A DNA stretch of 64,000 bases from Paraburkholderia aromaticivorans (lineage in GTDB: Bacteria > Pseudomonadota > Gammaproteobacteria > Burkholderiales > Burkholderiaceae): assembly GCF_012689525.1 (NCBI RefSeq), contig NZ_CP051516.1:2728001-2792000 (forward strand), read 5' to 3'. The notes beneath the pieces were generated by a model, which worked only from the letters and a program-made list of their open reading frames with translations, was not told the origin of the DNA and ran no database searches. The position numbers and the translations under genes were made by a program. Of this stretch, positions 16,627 through 25,337 are shown in pieces. The stretch's first letter is position 1. Each line of letters opens with the position of its first letter.

Positions 16627-16890
16627 CTACCGTTCTTCTCGAGATGCGGCATCCGCATCGCCGCCTGACAAGTCCTGCAACTGCTCTTCCGGTGCGATCC
16701 GACCGCCCTTCTCCCGATCCGCCGATTGATCGACGTTGGGTTCAGCACTGTCCTGCGTGTCATCACCCTCGGCCTCGATCTGCCGGCGCGCTTCCTCCCA
16801 GTGCTTTTCAGCGTTGCTGTCCGGTGACGGATCGTTTTCCCAGAGCCGATACGCCCGGGTGCGAATGCGGGCTTCGAAATCGTTGTCCAT
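16627..16890 (-). CDS. DUF2934 small protein
   Basis: 87 residues from the ATG at 16890, preceded by AAGGAG. The N-terminal 40 residues fit DUF2934 (RIRTRAYRLWENDPSPDSNAEKHWEEARRQIEAE), a helical motif common in Burkholderia and Rhizobiales. The rest is acidic and polar and probably disordered. The function of the family is unknown. Confidence 0.8.
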   Translation of the reverse strand: MDNDFEARIRTRAYRLWENDPSPDSNAEKHWEEARRQIEAEGDDTQDSAEPNVDQSADREKGGRIAPEEQLQDLSGGDADAASREER

Positions 16891-17587
16891 GCTGCGTTTC
16901 TCCTTAAAATGCGCGTGGCAACGCGCTATACATAACGTGCTGCGATGCGAGCCAGTATCGCTTCGCGTTCGGCGCTTCGCTGTCCTTCCCGATCGGCTCA
17001 ATCTTCTGCATGGTTCGTCGCCGCCGCCGTCCGCTGTCCGCTGTCCCGCGAAGGGAAGTGTGATGGATCGGCGGCCACACGACGGTACGCCGGAATTCGA
17101 ACGCATATTCCATTGATGGAGCCCCCTAACCGTCCGCTTGCTCGGCAAAAAAGGCACCTTCGTACTCGCTGCCGTACTCGTGCCTGACAATACGCCGGGC
17201 CCTTCAGCACGCCGCAAAAAACATACCTATAGAAACGTCGCGAAGATGCGGTTTTCTCACGGCATACGGTGCTTTGCACAAATTGCAATGCGGGGTAAAA
17301 ATCCGACGACATGTGCTTCTTCTATAAACCGCTAAGGGATTCAGCCAACGATATCGTTGGTTACCCTTTCTTCGACGGAGCGGTCGCAGCATGGCAACGA
17401 CACGCCAAGCCGCAGTATTGTCGAACGACTGAGCACGCCTCGACGCATAGACCGTCGCCGATTTCGGCGCGCAGTCCTAACGTTCGGTGAACTCGCGGAC
17501 TATAACGGTACTCATACAGCGGACGTCCTGCGAGCGGCCGATCGGCTCTAGCTCCTGTCCCGCATGACTGGCCATTCGGAGTTCAGA
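16891..17587. other. 700-base gap with one palindrome and no gene
   Basis: Open frames here are short, lack ribosome-binding sites and have no recognisable protein. Small stretches around 17200-17340 are less GC-rich than the flanks. The only structured element I noticed is the palindrome at 17345-17360. Confidence 0.5.
17345..17360. repeat. perfect 16-bp palindrome
   Basis: CCAACGATATCGTTGG is identical to its reverse complement. It lies 228 bases upstream of the hypothetical gene at 17588. It could be a regulator binding site; the owner is unknown. Confidence 0.6.
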
Positions 17588-17932
17588 ATGCAAGCGACCG
17601 ACGAGCAAATCGAAGTGTCACCGGACGATCCCTCCATGAAGGGGATGACGGTTGGGAACAGCACACCGGGCCAGCACGATCGGTACCGGCTCACCGTGCG
17701 CGCAAAGGCAGGGAATCTGAGGGTCGTTGCTGCCTGGCAGGTTCTCGGTTGCGAGGCACCCCAGGCGGACCACGTCCGGATCCGTGTGGATCGCCGTCAC
17801 TGCTACGAAGAAATGTCCATTACGTTTGCGGCGGTGTCGCCCGATACACTCGCGGCGATGGTGGGCCGGCTGGTCGCGCTACCGTGGGCGCTCGATGCGT
17901 ACTTTTGTCCCTGTGCATTGCCGCAAGGGTAA
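17588..17932 (+). CDS. hypothetical protein, possibly ACT-like
   Basis: 114 residues. The start at 17588 has GGAG six bases upstream; an ATG at 17564 is in frame but lacks such a site. The central part (DRYRLTVRAKAGNLRVVAAWQVLGCEAP, then HVRIRVDRRHCYEEMSITFAAVSPDTLAAMVGRLVALPWALDA) has a beta-alpha-beta rhythm like ACT regulatory domains, such as small acetolactate synthase subunits. That similarity is my impression, not proven. Convergent with pcm. Confidence 0.6.
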   Translation: MQATDEQIEVSPDDPSMKGMTVGNSTPGQHDRYRLTVRAKAGNLRVVAAWQVLGCEAPQADHVRIRVDRRHCYEEMSITFAAVSPDTLAAMVGRLVALPWALDAYFCPCALPQG

Positions 17933-18024
17933 GAAATTTCCTGCTGGAATCCGCCGCCTGACGAATGCCTGACGCGGGCGGAGCCTTCGAAGGCGCGTCG
18001 GTTGACGCCTGTGTCCGCGCCGAC

Positions 18025-18690
18025 TTACCGCCCTGCGACGTCGCCCCAGCCCTGAGCACCAATCAACGGCACAAAACGCACGAGGTCGAGCATCTCCTCG
18101 TGGTAAGTCGTGCTGCTGTCGCGAGTGAGCCGGATCAGCCGCTGATGGTCCGAATCCGGACCCACCGGCATCACGATTCGGCCGCCGATCTCGAGTTGCG
18201 CGCTCCACGCGGGTGGCACGCCCGGGCCGGATGCGGTGGCGACGATTGCATCGAACGGCGCACGCGCCGGCAGCCCGAGTGTGCCGTCCGCGGTGTAGAC
18301 GTTCACGTTGGCGTAGCCGAGCGTGTTGAGCCGGTCAGCGGCGCTCTCAGCCAGTTGCGGATGACGTTCAATCGTATCGACGTGTGCAACCATTTCCGCG
18401 AGCACGGCGGCCGCGTAGCCGGAACCGGTGCCGATTTCCAGTACACGGTCGCTCGGCTTGAGCCGCGCCGCCTGCAGCATCCGCGCGACCATGAACGGTT
18501 GCGTGATGGTCTGGCCGGCTTCGATCGGAAGGGCTGCGTCCGCATAAGCCCATGCGCGCAGATCGGGACTCAGAAAGGCCTCGCGCGGCACGCGCCGCAT
18601 CGCGTCGAGAATGCGCGGCTCCGCGATGCCACGCGCGATCAGTTGCCGCTCGACCATCCTCTCGCGCGACACCGCCAGATCTTCATGCAC
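18025..18690 (-). CDS. pcm: protein-L-isoaspartate O-methyltransferase
   Basis: 221 residues. It methylates isoaspartyl residues in aged proteins using SAM, allowing repair. Motifs seen: RMVERQLIARGI near the N-terminus, TITQPFMVARMLQ, the SAM loop VLEIGTGSGYAAAVLAEM (about 87-104) and FDAIVATASGPGVPPAW. The start chosen is the GTG at 18690, with GGGGAG seven bases upstream; the longer frame to 18828 has no ribosome site. Family length is 205-225, which agrees. Confidence 0.92.
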   Translation of the reverse strand: MHEDLAVSRERMVERQLIARGIAEPRILDAMRRVPREAFLSPDLRAWAYADAALPIEAGQTITQPFMVARMLQAARLKPSDRVLEIGTGSGYAAAVLAEMVAHVDTIERHPQLAESAADRLNTLGYANVNVYTADGTLGLPARAPFDAIVATASGPGVPPAWSAQLEIGGRIVMPVGPDSDHQRLIRLTRDSSTTYHEEMLDLVRFVPLIGAQGWGDVAGR

Positions 18691-18863
18691 AGTGCTTCTC
18701 CCCTCGTTGTGCAGCGGCTCGCTGTCACGGGGGCTGCCTAACCATGCATCACGATAGCGCGGAAAATGCCAAAAGACATGGCCCGAGAAAGAAGACAGGC
18801 GTGTTCGCGGCCGAACTCCGATTCTCATTCATGGCCCTGCTATCTATCAGCAACCGACGTGCC

Positions 18864-19109
18864 TCAGGATCGCTTGCACGTATAGTTCATCACGCCCCGG
18901 CTGCGCCGGTGAAAGCACCCGTCGACATGGGCGAGGATGCCGCGCGACAGACGCGTCGCGCGTCCCTGAATGATGCGGTCGGACGCGCGCGAGAACGCAA
19001 GCTGGAACGACGGGTGTACTGCAACGACACCGACGATCGCGAGCGCCCGACCGACGTCGAGCGCGGCAACACCTCCTTTTTCCTTCGATACATCCTCCTC
19101 GCGGTTCAT
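18864..19109 (-). pseudogene. possible remnant of an acyltransferase-3 gene
   Basis: An 81-codon frame from the ATG at 19109. Residues about 13-33 read AALDVGRALAIVGVVAVH, very like the first membrane helix of acyltransferase-3 proteins (LDxLRxLAIxxVVxxH). After this the frame shows no further helices and ends early, where the family would continue for about 300 residues. The rest of the 700-base gap between pcm and the small membrane protein gene holds nothing else I recognise. It could instead be a chance frame or a tiny membrane protein. Confidence 0.35.
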
Positions 19110-19407
19110 GCCGGCCGATCGGCTGGCGGCGAGCTTCGTGGGCAAGGCGTGGATCGCGGAAGTTCCTACTTTTATTGCTACAAAAAATGGGGCGTGGGCC
19201 GCGACATAGGCGATTCGGATGCTGCAGGCGGTGAACCGATATCGGGAATCGCATCCGGTCGGATGGCGCGCCTGGGAGGATCAGGCGTAGGCGTGTCGCG
19301 TTACCAAGAAAGTGTGTTTCATTGCGCTGGTTCAAGGAATTCCGCTGATCGAGAGGACCAGCAGAATCCGCGGGCTTTCACCGCGCCTGAGAGCGCGGTA
19401 GCTCGGC

Positions 19408-19566
19408 TCAATGCCGGGCGCTCCGCCAATGCGGCCAGTAGTGATGGTGCCCCATCTGTCTAAGCCGCTTTCGACGCATTTTCTCCTGGTGATAGTGAGC
19501 GGCGACGAACACACATGCGGTCGCCATCACGAACGAACCTACGACGATTGCCACTGCTTCATCCAT
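19408..19566 (-). CDS. 52-residue single-pass membrane protein
   Basis: A short gene with a very good ribosome site: GGAGG six bases before the ATG at 19566. The product begins MDEAVAIVVGSFVMATACVF, giving one hydrophobic helix (about 4-24). The cytoplasmic-type tail is basic (MRRKRLRQMG) and ends in a His/Trp-rich stretch (HHHYWPHW). It follows the acetoacetyl-CoA reductase gene by 27 bases in the same direction and may share its transcript. No known family; the His cluster could bind a metal (guess). Confidence 0.6.
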   Translation of the reverse strand: MDEAVAIVVGSFVMATACVFVAAHYHQEKMRRKRLRQMGHHHYWPHWRSARH

Positions 19567-19593
19567 CGGAACCTCCGTTGCGGACTATCCGCT

Positions 19594-20337
19594 TCATTGC
19601 AGGTGCTGGCCGCCATTGATCGCAATGTTGGCTCCGGTGACGAAACCGGCTTCGCGCGAACACAGATACAGCACGAGTGCGGCGACTTCGTCGGGCTGCC
19701 CGAGCCGGCCGACCGGAATCTGCGGAATGATCTTCGTCTCGCGGATTTCCTCGGGCACCGCCATCACCATCTTCGTCGCGATGTAACCTGGCGAGATCGT
19801 GTTGACGGTGACGCCTTTCTTCGCCACCTCGAGCGCCAGCGATTTCGTGAAGCCATGCATGCCGGCCTTCGCCGCCGCATAGTTGGTCTGACCGAAGCCG
19901 CCCTTGGAGCCGACGATCGACGACACATTGACGATGCGGCCCCAGCCACGCTCGACCATGCTGTCGCACACCGGCTTCGTCATGTTGAACACCGAATCGA
20001 GGTTGGTTCGAATTACCGCGTCCCAGTTGATCTTGTCCAGCTTCTTGAAGCTCGCGTCGCGCGTGATGCCGGCGTTATTGATCAGGATATCGACCGGGCC
20101 GACTTCGGCTCTGATTTGCGCCATGCATCTGTCGCACGAGTCGTAGTCGCCGACGTCAACCGCGTACGCGCGAAACTGTCGTCCCTGCGCTTCCATCCGT
20201 GCGAGCCACTCGTCCGCGCCGGTGTTGGCCGGCGAACAGGTGACCACGACCGCATACCCGGCGTCATGCAGCTTGATGCTGATTGCTTCACCAAGTCCGC
20301 CCATTCCACCCGTCACCACCGCGATCTGCTTTGCCAT
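19594..20337 (-). CDS. phaB: acetoacetyl-CoA reductase
   Basis: 247 residues, the usual PhaB length (246-248). It reduces acetoacetyl-CoA to (R)-3-hydroxybutyryl-CoA with NADPH for polyhydroxyalkanoate synthesis. The SDR motifs are TGGMGGLGEAI (9-19), NNAGITRD, and the catalytic Ser/Tyr/Lys in NVSSIVGSKGGFGQTNYAAAKAG. The start is the ATG at 20337 (MAKQIAVVTGG). A phasin gene lies upstream in the same direction. The synthase and thiolase are not in the window, so this is probably an extra phaB copy. Confidence 0.92.
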   Translation of the reverse strand: MAKQIAVVTGGMGGLGEAISIKLHDAGYAVVVTCSPANTGADEWLARMEAQGRQFRAYAVDVGDYDSCDRCMAQIRAEVGPVDILINNAGITRDASFKKLDKINWDAVIRTNLDSVFNMTKPVCDSMVERGWGRIVNVSSIVGSKGGFGQTNYAAAKAGMHGFTKSLALEVAKKGVTVNTISPGYIATKMVMAVPEEIRETKIIPQIPVGRLGQPDEVAALVLYLCSREAGFVTGANIAINGGQHLQ

Positions 20338-20445
20338 CGAATCGTCCTCGCAAAAAATCGGCCTCGTAGATATCTGGAGCCACACTGCATTCAGTCAAGA
20401 ACTTGATGTACTGGAAACAGGAACCCGCCACTCCGTCAGTATTCC

Positions 20446-20489
20446 TTCATATAAAATAAGAACGGCAACGCGGGCATCGCTGCCCGCGT
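20446..20489 (-). terminator. terminator of the phasin gene
   Basis: ACGCGGGCA-TCGC-TGCCCGCGT (20468-20489) is a 9-bp stem followed on the minus strand by an AT-rich, T-containing stretch (20446-20460). It begins six bases after the phasin stop codon. Confidence 0.7.
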
Positions 20490-20494
20490 CGGTC

Positions 20495-21061
20495 TTATCC
20501 CTTCGCGCCGGCGGCTACGGGAACCTGCTCGGCGTTGCGTCGCGCGGCCTTTGACGCTGTGGCTGTGACCGCATCGAAATTACTCCCGGCGACCTGCACG
20601 GCCTGTTGCCCGGTTTTCTGCAGCGTTTCGTAAAGCGTGGCGGTGGCGCCGATCGCGGACTTCCACGCGGCGATCGCTGCTTCGGAACCTGCCGGAGCAT
20701 TCTTCGCCGCTTCCTCGACGAATGCCTGCACACGTGCGTTATGCCGCTCGTACTGTGCCTGCGCGAATTGAGTGAGTTCAGCCTGCGTGCTCGATGCGAT
20801 GTCGAACACTTGCCGGCCGTATGACAGCGATTTCTCCGCGAAAGGCCCGGTGAGGCCTGACTGCAGCGCGAACCATTGCAGCGGGTCTGTCGTGCCGGGC
20901 GCCTTCGTCATATCCTGCGCCTCAGCCAGCGTGGACCTGACGACCTGCAGGTTCAGCGCAACCAGTTTCTCCGCGCCTTCAAAGACCTTTCCGGTTAACC
21001 CGAAAAATGCGTCGAGGCTGGCCTTCGCGGCAGCGGCTTGGTCGGGACTCGATAGAGCCAT
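20495..21061 (-). CDS. phasin family protein
   Basis: 188 residues of the PHA granule-associated phasin family (Phasin_2). Helical amphipathic segments fill the protein: KASLDAFFGLTGKVFEGAEKLVALNLQVVR near the start, then FAEKSLSYGRQVFDIASSTQAEL and FVEEAAKNAPAGSEAAIAAWKSAIG. It coats PHA granules and limits their size. The start is the ATG at 21061 (MALSSPDQAAAAK), with an AGGAATT-like ribosome site. It is followed by its own terminator, then by phaB. Confidence 0.92.
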   Translation of the reverse strand: MALSSPDQAAAAKASLDAFFGLTGKVFEGAEKLVALNLQVVRSTLAEAQDMTKAPGTTDPLQWFALQSGLTGPFAEKSLSYGRQVFDIASSTQAELTQFAQAQYERHNARVQAFVEEAAKNAPAGSEAAIAAWKSAIGATATLYETLQKTGQQAVQVAGSNFDAVTATASKAARRNAEQVPVAAGAKG

Positions 21062-21296
21062 AGTTGAATTCCTCAAAATTCGATCCGATGCACGAAACCC
21101 CCGATCGGACGGGTGTGTTGCGACGGATCGCGATGGTGGATAAATCAAAGCGCAAGGACGCCTGTCAGGCAGAATGCGTCGCGAGAACTTCGACGGTCGT
21201 TACATCAACAGGCACTACAAACCAACCCGCAGTCACAACGCTGCGTTCATGACTGCGTCTTCGGCGCGCTCGCCGGGAGGCGCACGCCGCGAATGT

Positions 21297-21494
21297 CTAG
21301 CGGATCCGGGCGACCGCCTTGAGAACGGAATCGCCGTCGCTTGTAACGTGAGCACGCGGGCGTCCTGACGCAAAGTTTTCCAGCGAGATGAGTTGCCTCT
21401 CCAGCAGCGTGTCGAGTTCGGCGCGGCCTAGTTCGATCTGGTCCGGTGCGTCCTTGATGAGCATCAAGGTGGCGAATTCATGGGGACTCAACAT
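21297..21494 (-). CDS. conserved 65-residue hypothetical protein
   Basis: Starts at the ATG at 21494 with GAGGAG seven bases upstream. The sequence MLSPHEFATLMLIKDAPDQIELGRAELDTLLERQLISLE looks like a small winged-helix fold, and closely similar small proteins are common in Burkholderia/Paraburkholderia genomes. No signal peptide. Function unknown. Confidence 0.8.
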   Translation of the reverse strand: MLSPHEFATLMLIKDAPDQIELGRAELDTLLERQLISLENFASGRPRAHVTSDGDSVLKAVARIR

Positions 21495-22096
21495 AGCGTC
21501 TCCTCGATTTAGTCTCTCTGCGCGGAGAGCATTAATTACCTCTCCTGCGTGAATGCCGGCAAATATTCCTGCCGCCCCCTCCGTGAAGCAATCATGCGAG
21601 AAATCGGGTCACGGAGACGCCATCATAACCGCTCAATTTTTGAACGCAATATGCGGAATGCTTTTTTTACGGCAATCGGTTTTCTTTTTATATCGGATAG
21701 CAACTATAAGCATGTCACGTCTGTCAACACTATCGCTGAAACGCCCTACTGGCTTCGCTTGTATTTATCAGGATTACCTATTATTGTTTTAATAACTCAC
21801 TTACTTGATGACGCCGATTTATCGCGAATCCATTGCCGGGTTTATATTTGAATCGTATATTCATAGGCCAGCGGCATGTTAGTTAGCATTACCCCAAAAT
21901 TGCGAAATATTTATTACAGAGCACGCATTGAGCTCGTTTGCCGGGTAAACACGGGGGCTACCGCTCGGGAGCGCTCGGCGGGCCATGTCTGCGGTCTCGT
22001 TGAGGGGTAGTCAAATACTGGCTCGGGCCGGTGCGTTCTGTGTCTTCGACAGAGGTATGATGGTTGTTGCTGGTCACGTCTGCGTAGGAGGAAATC
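21495..22096. other. AT-rich gap without a supported gene
   Basis: About 21620-21930 is far richer in A+T than the rest of the window (runs such as TTTTTTTACG and TTATTGTTTTAATAA). Open frames of 79-100 codons exist on the plus strand (21549-21851, 21553-21792), but they lack ribosome sites and resemble nothing known. This may be acquired DNA or a regulatory or small-RNA region. Confidence 0.5.
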
Positions 22097-22288
22097 ATGC
22101 CCTCAACCCCGCCCACACGCCCCATTCACCGGCCGGGAATTCCGGACCACCCCATCCGCGGCGTTACGCCGGGCACCCGGTCGCCGGCTCCTAAATCTGC
22201 GCCACGCACTACGGTCGATGTTCCTGATGCCGTGGAAGCGGAACCGGTGCCGCACGAGCATCTGCCGAGCAGGTCGGACGACAATTGA
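22097..22288 (+). CDS. 63-residue proline-rich protein
   Basis: A short gene with a near-perfect ribosome site, AGGAGG six bases before the ATG. The product is Pro-rich and polar (MPSTPPTRPIHRPGIPDHPI, then VEAEPVPHEHLPSRSDD), so probably disordered. No membrane segment or known family. The ribosome site is the main argument that it is real. Confidence 0.6.
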   Translation: MPSTPPTRPIHRPGIPDHPIRGVTPGTRSPAPKSAPRTTVDVPDAVEAEPVPHEHLPSRSDDN

Positions 22289-22652
22289 GCGCCCTGCGTG
22301 TTTGGGTGACGCCGCGCGGCCGCGTTCCGCGCGGCCGATCTGAACAAGCCTGAGAAGCTCGCCGGCATTGACACACTGAATTTTTTTGCAAACCAGGCGT
22401 CTTTTCCAGAACCAGAAGCACCGCTGACAAGTCTCAAGAATATCCTTGTGTACACCGCTGGCCTCTGCTCCGCGCGGCCAGTTCGACCACGAATGATCTA
22501 TAACAATATGGCGCCGCGGAGTCGACGGGCTGCGTGCTGCCCGGCCGGCCGACCCCGAAGTCGGCAATTCACCCGTGGAGGTTTAGCGAAGACAGCTTGA
22601 TGAATCCATGCTTTGTCTGTTCGAATCTCGATTAGCAGGTATCGGAGGCAAC
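22289..22652. other. gap without a supported gene
   Basis: 364 bases between two small rightward genes. Part of it (22370-22450) has AT-rich codons unlike the flanks. A minus-strand frame shows a P-loop-like GASGSGKD, but no gene around it can be supported. Confidence 0.4.
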
Positions 22653-22940
22653 ATGAAGTACGAGTACGGCGGCTGGGTCATTGACGCAACCGCGGATTTT
22701 TCGCTTGGTCAGTTCTTCGCGCATGCGCGGATCATCCGAACATCACCTGACGACGATGTGGACACTGAAATGCACATCGAGCGCAATCTTGCCTGGTTCG
22801 AAACCGAAGACGAGGCAATCGAGGTCGCGCGGCAATGGGCAATTGAGTGGATCGACGCGCGCGACGATCACCTCCCGATTACGGAGCCTGGTTCGTTGAC
22901 CCGCCGGAACGATATACAGGCGAAAGCCCCAGCCAGATAA
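22653..22940 (+). CDS. 95-residue hypothetical protein
   Basis: ATG with GGAGG four bases upstream (GGAGGCAACATG). The protein is acidic: MKYEYGGWVIDATADFSLGQFFAHARI, then a region with FETEDEAIEVARQWAIEWIDAR. The layout resembles short Burkholderia proteins with a strand-rich start followed by an (A/E)A(I/L)xxA helix (DUF6566-like), but I am not sure of the family. Cytoplasmic. A strong terminator 210 bases downstream could end its transcript. Confidence 0.7.
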   Translation: MKYEYGGWVIDATADFSLGQFFAHARIIRTSPDDDVDTEMHIERNLAWFETEDEAIEVARQWAIEWIDARDDHLPITEPGSLTRRNDIQAKAPAR

Positions 22941-23149
22941 AGTTCCGAATACCGTGGTCCCGATGCCGGACGACTGGCCCTGTGGCCATTCCGCAACGCC
23001 TGCGTCAGCGACGACCCAGGCCCGTCCCACGGCAGATGCGGCAACGCGGCCGCGCGCAAATATTCAGACGAGACACCTGATTGCCTCGGAAATGCGGATG
23101 TGTAGGATGGAACCCACGTCAGCGCCCCATGCGCGGCGTGTGTGTTCGG

Positions 23150-23176
23150 GCCGCAGCGATGTCTGCGGCTTTTTTT
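23150..23176 (+). terminator. strong plus-strand Rho-independent terminator
   Basis: GCCGCAG-CGATGT-CTGCGGC followed by seven T's (23170-23176). The nearest rightward gene stops at 22940, 210 bases upstream. It may end that transcript or an unannotated small RNA in 22941-23150. Confidence 0.85.
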
Positions 23177-23192
23177 CGTCCAGAAACTAGCG

Positions 23193-23465
23193 TCAGCGCG
23201 CGAACGTATCGTCCACCACCCGCTGCCCGGCGCTATATCCTGCCATGAGCGCCTCGGCCTGGGTCGGGAACGGTTGCTGGACGGTCGCCCCGAGGCGGAT
23301 CGGCGCAACCACGGGGCGCGTTGCGCCCACCGCACCAATCGTTCTGACTTGCACGACGGCAACGAAGCCGCGCGGAGGCAACAGCGTAACGCTGCCCGCG
23401 GTCTCCCACACTGGTTCTAGCTCCACGGTGACCTCGAAGCCTTTGTACCCGTAGATTCTTTTCAT
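23193..23465 (-). CDS. 90-residue hypothetical protein
   Basis: From the ATG at 23465: MKRIYGYKGFEVTVELEPVW, then strands (GFVAVVQVRTIGAVG) and a helix ending FPTQAEALMAGYSAGQRVVDD. The strand-then-(T/A)QAEAL-helix layout is common to small Burkholderia proteins of unknown function, and this one resembles the layout of the gene at 22653. No signal or membrane segment. It is convergent with the terminator at 23150-23176. Confidence 0.7.
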   Translation of the reverse strand: MKRIYGYKGFEVTVELEPVWETAGSVTLLPPRGFVAVVQVRTIGAVGATRPVVAPIRLGATVQQPFPTQAEALMAGYSAGQRVVDDTFAR

Positions 23466-23687
23466 TGACGATCCTGCGTGTTCTACCCGGTCCTGAAACC
23501 GTGGAATGCCCCTGCAGGAAAGTGTACATCGCACTTGCATGCGCGGCGACGAAGAGAATTTTCGAATAGTTCCGCTTGCAATATCGGGTTCGAAGAGCGT
23601 TGTCATTCACATCATCCGCTTGACCGTCCTCTATTTGCGCGCACACTGCCTATCTACAGTGACCGCCTCCAAACAAGGAGCCCGACG

Positions 23688-24407
23688 ATGACCAAGCCTT
23701 TTCAGCAGTGGAAAGTCTTGCCGCACGGCAAGCTCACGGAAGTCGATGAAAACGTTCTCACGGTGACCGGCGAACTCCATATGCCGCTCACCGACCTCCC
23801 GCGACGTATGACGGTGGCGCGTTTGAATGATTCGCGACTGGTCATATTCAGCGCAATTGCGCTCGATGAGGACGAGATGCAAGCACTCGAAGACTACGGG
23901 CGTCCGGCCTTTCTGGTGGTGCCCAACGACCATCATCGGCTGGACGCGAAAATCTGGAAAGAGCGCTATCCGTTGATGCAGGTCGTCGCGCCCGAAGGCT
24001 CGCGGACGAAGGTGGAAGAAACGGTGCACGTCGACACGACGGACCCCGGCTTCGGCGATCCCAACGTGCAGTTCGTGACGGTACCCGGAACGCGTGGACA
24101 TGAGGCGGCGCTCGTCATACGCACGCCGAACGGCACGACGCTGGTGCTGAACGATCTGGTCGGCAACATTCGCCATGAATCCGGGTTCGGCGGCTGGTTC
24201 CTGCGCATGATGGGATTCGCGGGAGACGAACCGCATATTCCGAAACCGGTGAAGTTGATCCTCGTCGCGGATAAAGAGGCGCTGCGTGCCCAGCTTCTGG
24301 AATGGGCGGAACTTCAGTCGCTGAAACGCATTCTCGTGTCGCACGGTTCACCCATCGAAGAGGATCCGAGCCAGACTCTGCGCACCCTGGCGAACTCGTT
24401 GGCGTAG
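23688..24407 (+). CDS. metallo-beta-lactamase-like fold protein (DUF4336-like)
   Basis: 239 residues after an AAGGAG site. Segments such as MTVARLNDSRLVIFSAIALDEDEM, FLVVPNDHHRLDAKIWKERYP, FVTVPGTRGHEAALVIRTPNGTTLVLNDLVGN and RILVSHGSPIEED follow the order of a beta-lactamase-like hydrolase. The canonical HxHxDH metal motif is missing; only NDHHRLD is in its place. That agrees with DUF4336 proteins, whose function is unknown. Family assignment is moderately sure. Confidence 0.7.
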   Translation: MTKPFQQWKVLPHGKLTEVDENVLTVTGELHMPLTDLPRRMTVARLNDSRLVIFSAIALDEDEMQALEDYGRPAFLVVPNDHHRLDAKIWKERYPLMQVVAPEGSRTKVEETVHVDTTDPGFGDPNVQFVTVPGTRGHEAALVIRTPNGTTLVLNDLVGNIRHESGFGGWFLRMMGFAGDEPHIPKPVKLILVADKEALRAQLLEWAELQSLKRILVSHGSPIEEDPSQTLRTLANSLA

Positions 24408-24532
24408 CGCGGAAACGCACGACATCACCAACCTGCGCAACGTTACCGCGCCGAAAGCGGACCCCGACCAACGACGGCGCGTGGCCACCTGAATCACCGC
24501 AATATCCGCCCCATAAAAAGAAGTAAGCGCCG

Positions 24533-25337
24533 TCAGCGCAGGTCGGCGCGAAGATCGCGGACTCCCCCGTCCCAGGCGCTGGCGCAACAGTGTTCGTAAC
24601 GTCGCTCCGTCGACGTAACCGACCTCGGCTGCGATGGCGTCGAGGTCAAGACCGCTGCCGTGCAGGAGAGACTGCGCACGTTCGACACGCAGATCCTGGA
24701 AGTAAGCCAGCGGCGATTTGCCGAGCACCTCCTGACACCGGCGTTGCAATGACCGCGCGCTCGTCGCCAAAGCGTTGGTGGCTTACTGCAGCGAGAACCC
24801 GGCCTTGAGATGGTCTCGCGCCCACCGTTCGAAGCGAAGAATAAGGGGATCCGCCTGCGCCAGATGAGTCGGAATGATGTAAGGCGCCTGCCAGGAGCGA
24901 ATGTCGGCAAGCAGGTAGCGAGAGACGACGGCTGCCAGTTCGGGACTAGCCTGGCGTATCAACCACAGGGCGAGATCGAGATGCCCCATCGCTGCGCCGG
25001 CTGTCACGCCCACGTCTGTCGGCGCCGGCATGCGAGACTCGTCGAGCAAAACATTGGGGTAGCGCTGCCGAAACAGCGGACCGAGCCACCACGTCGTCGT
25101 CGCTTCCCGATGATCGAGCAGTCCGGTTTCCGCCAGAAGAAACGTCCCGATGCAGGACGCGGCAATACGCGCGCCGTCAGCATGCCATTCCAGCAGCTGC
25201 GCTTTGGCCGTCCTCACGTCCGGTCGACTGAGCGCCGGGATCAACTGCTCCGGCGTCCCCGTATCATTGCCGCTCACCGCTGCGGACCTGATGACGTTCG
25301 ATCTGTTGCCAGTCGGCCCGCTCGCTCCGCTTGGCAT
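24533..25337 (-). pseudogene. broken GlxA-type AraC regulator
   Basis: A DJ-1/PfpI-like plus AraC regulator that is no longer intact. The first part (24783-25337) carries the class I amidotransferase-like domain: IAASCIGTFLLAETGLLD, then TAGAAMGHLDLALWLIRQASPELA. A TAA at 24783-24785 interrupts it in the same frame, just after AGFSLQ. The frame then continues with the helix-turn-helix part: LATSARSLQRRCQEVLGKSPLAYFQDLRVERAQSLL is present in pieces on both sides of residue positions typical for GlxA. Near 24564-24568 an extra G in a G-run shifts the frame, since removing one G restores the expected ending GRGVRDLRADLR and a stop at 24533. About 90 N-terminal residues are missing. Confidence 0.85.

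Noticed and set aside
16891..17217. Upstream extension of the DUF2934 gene
   Set aside because: AAGGAG lies directly before the ATG at 16890 and the domain starts there; the extension is Arg/Ser-rich shadow sequence.
18552..19463. 304-codon plus-strand frame over the end of pcm and the gap
   Set aside because: Antisense to pcm in its first part and without any recognisable domain.
21549..21851. 100-codon frame in the AT-rich patch
   Set aside because: No ribosome site, no family, and composition that gives open frames by chance.
22126..22455. Minus-strand frame with a P-loop-like GASGSGKD
   Set aside because: The motif is isolated, without Walker B or a family match, and overlaps the antisense of a small gene with a good ribosome site. 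Probably chance or an unreadable remnant.
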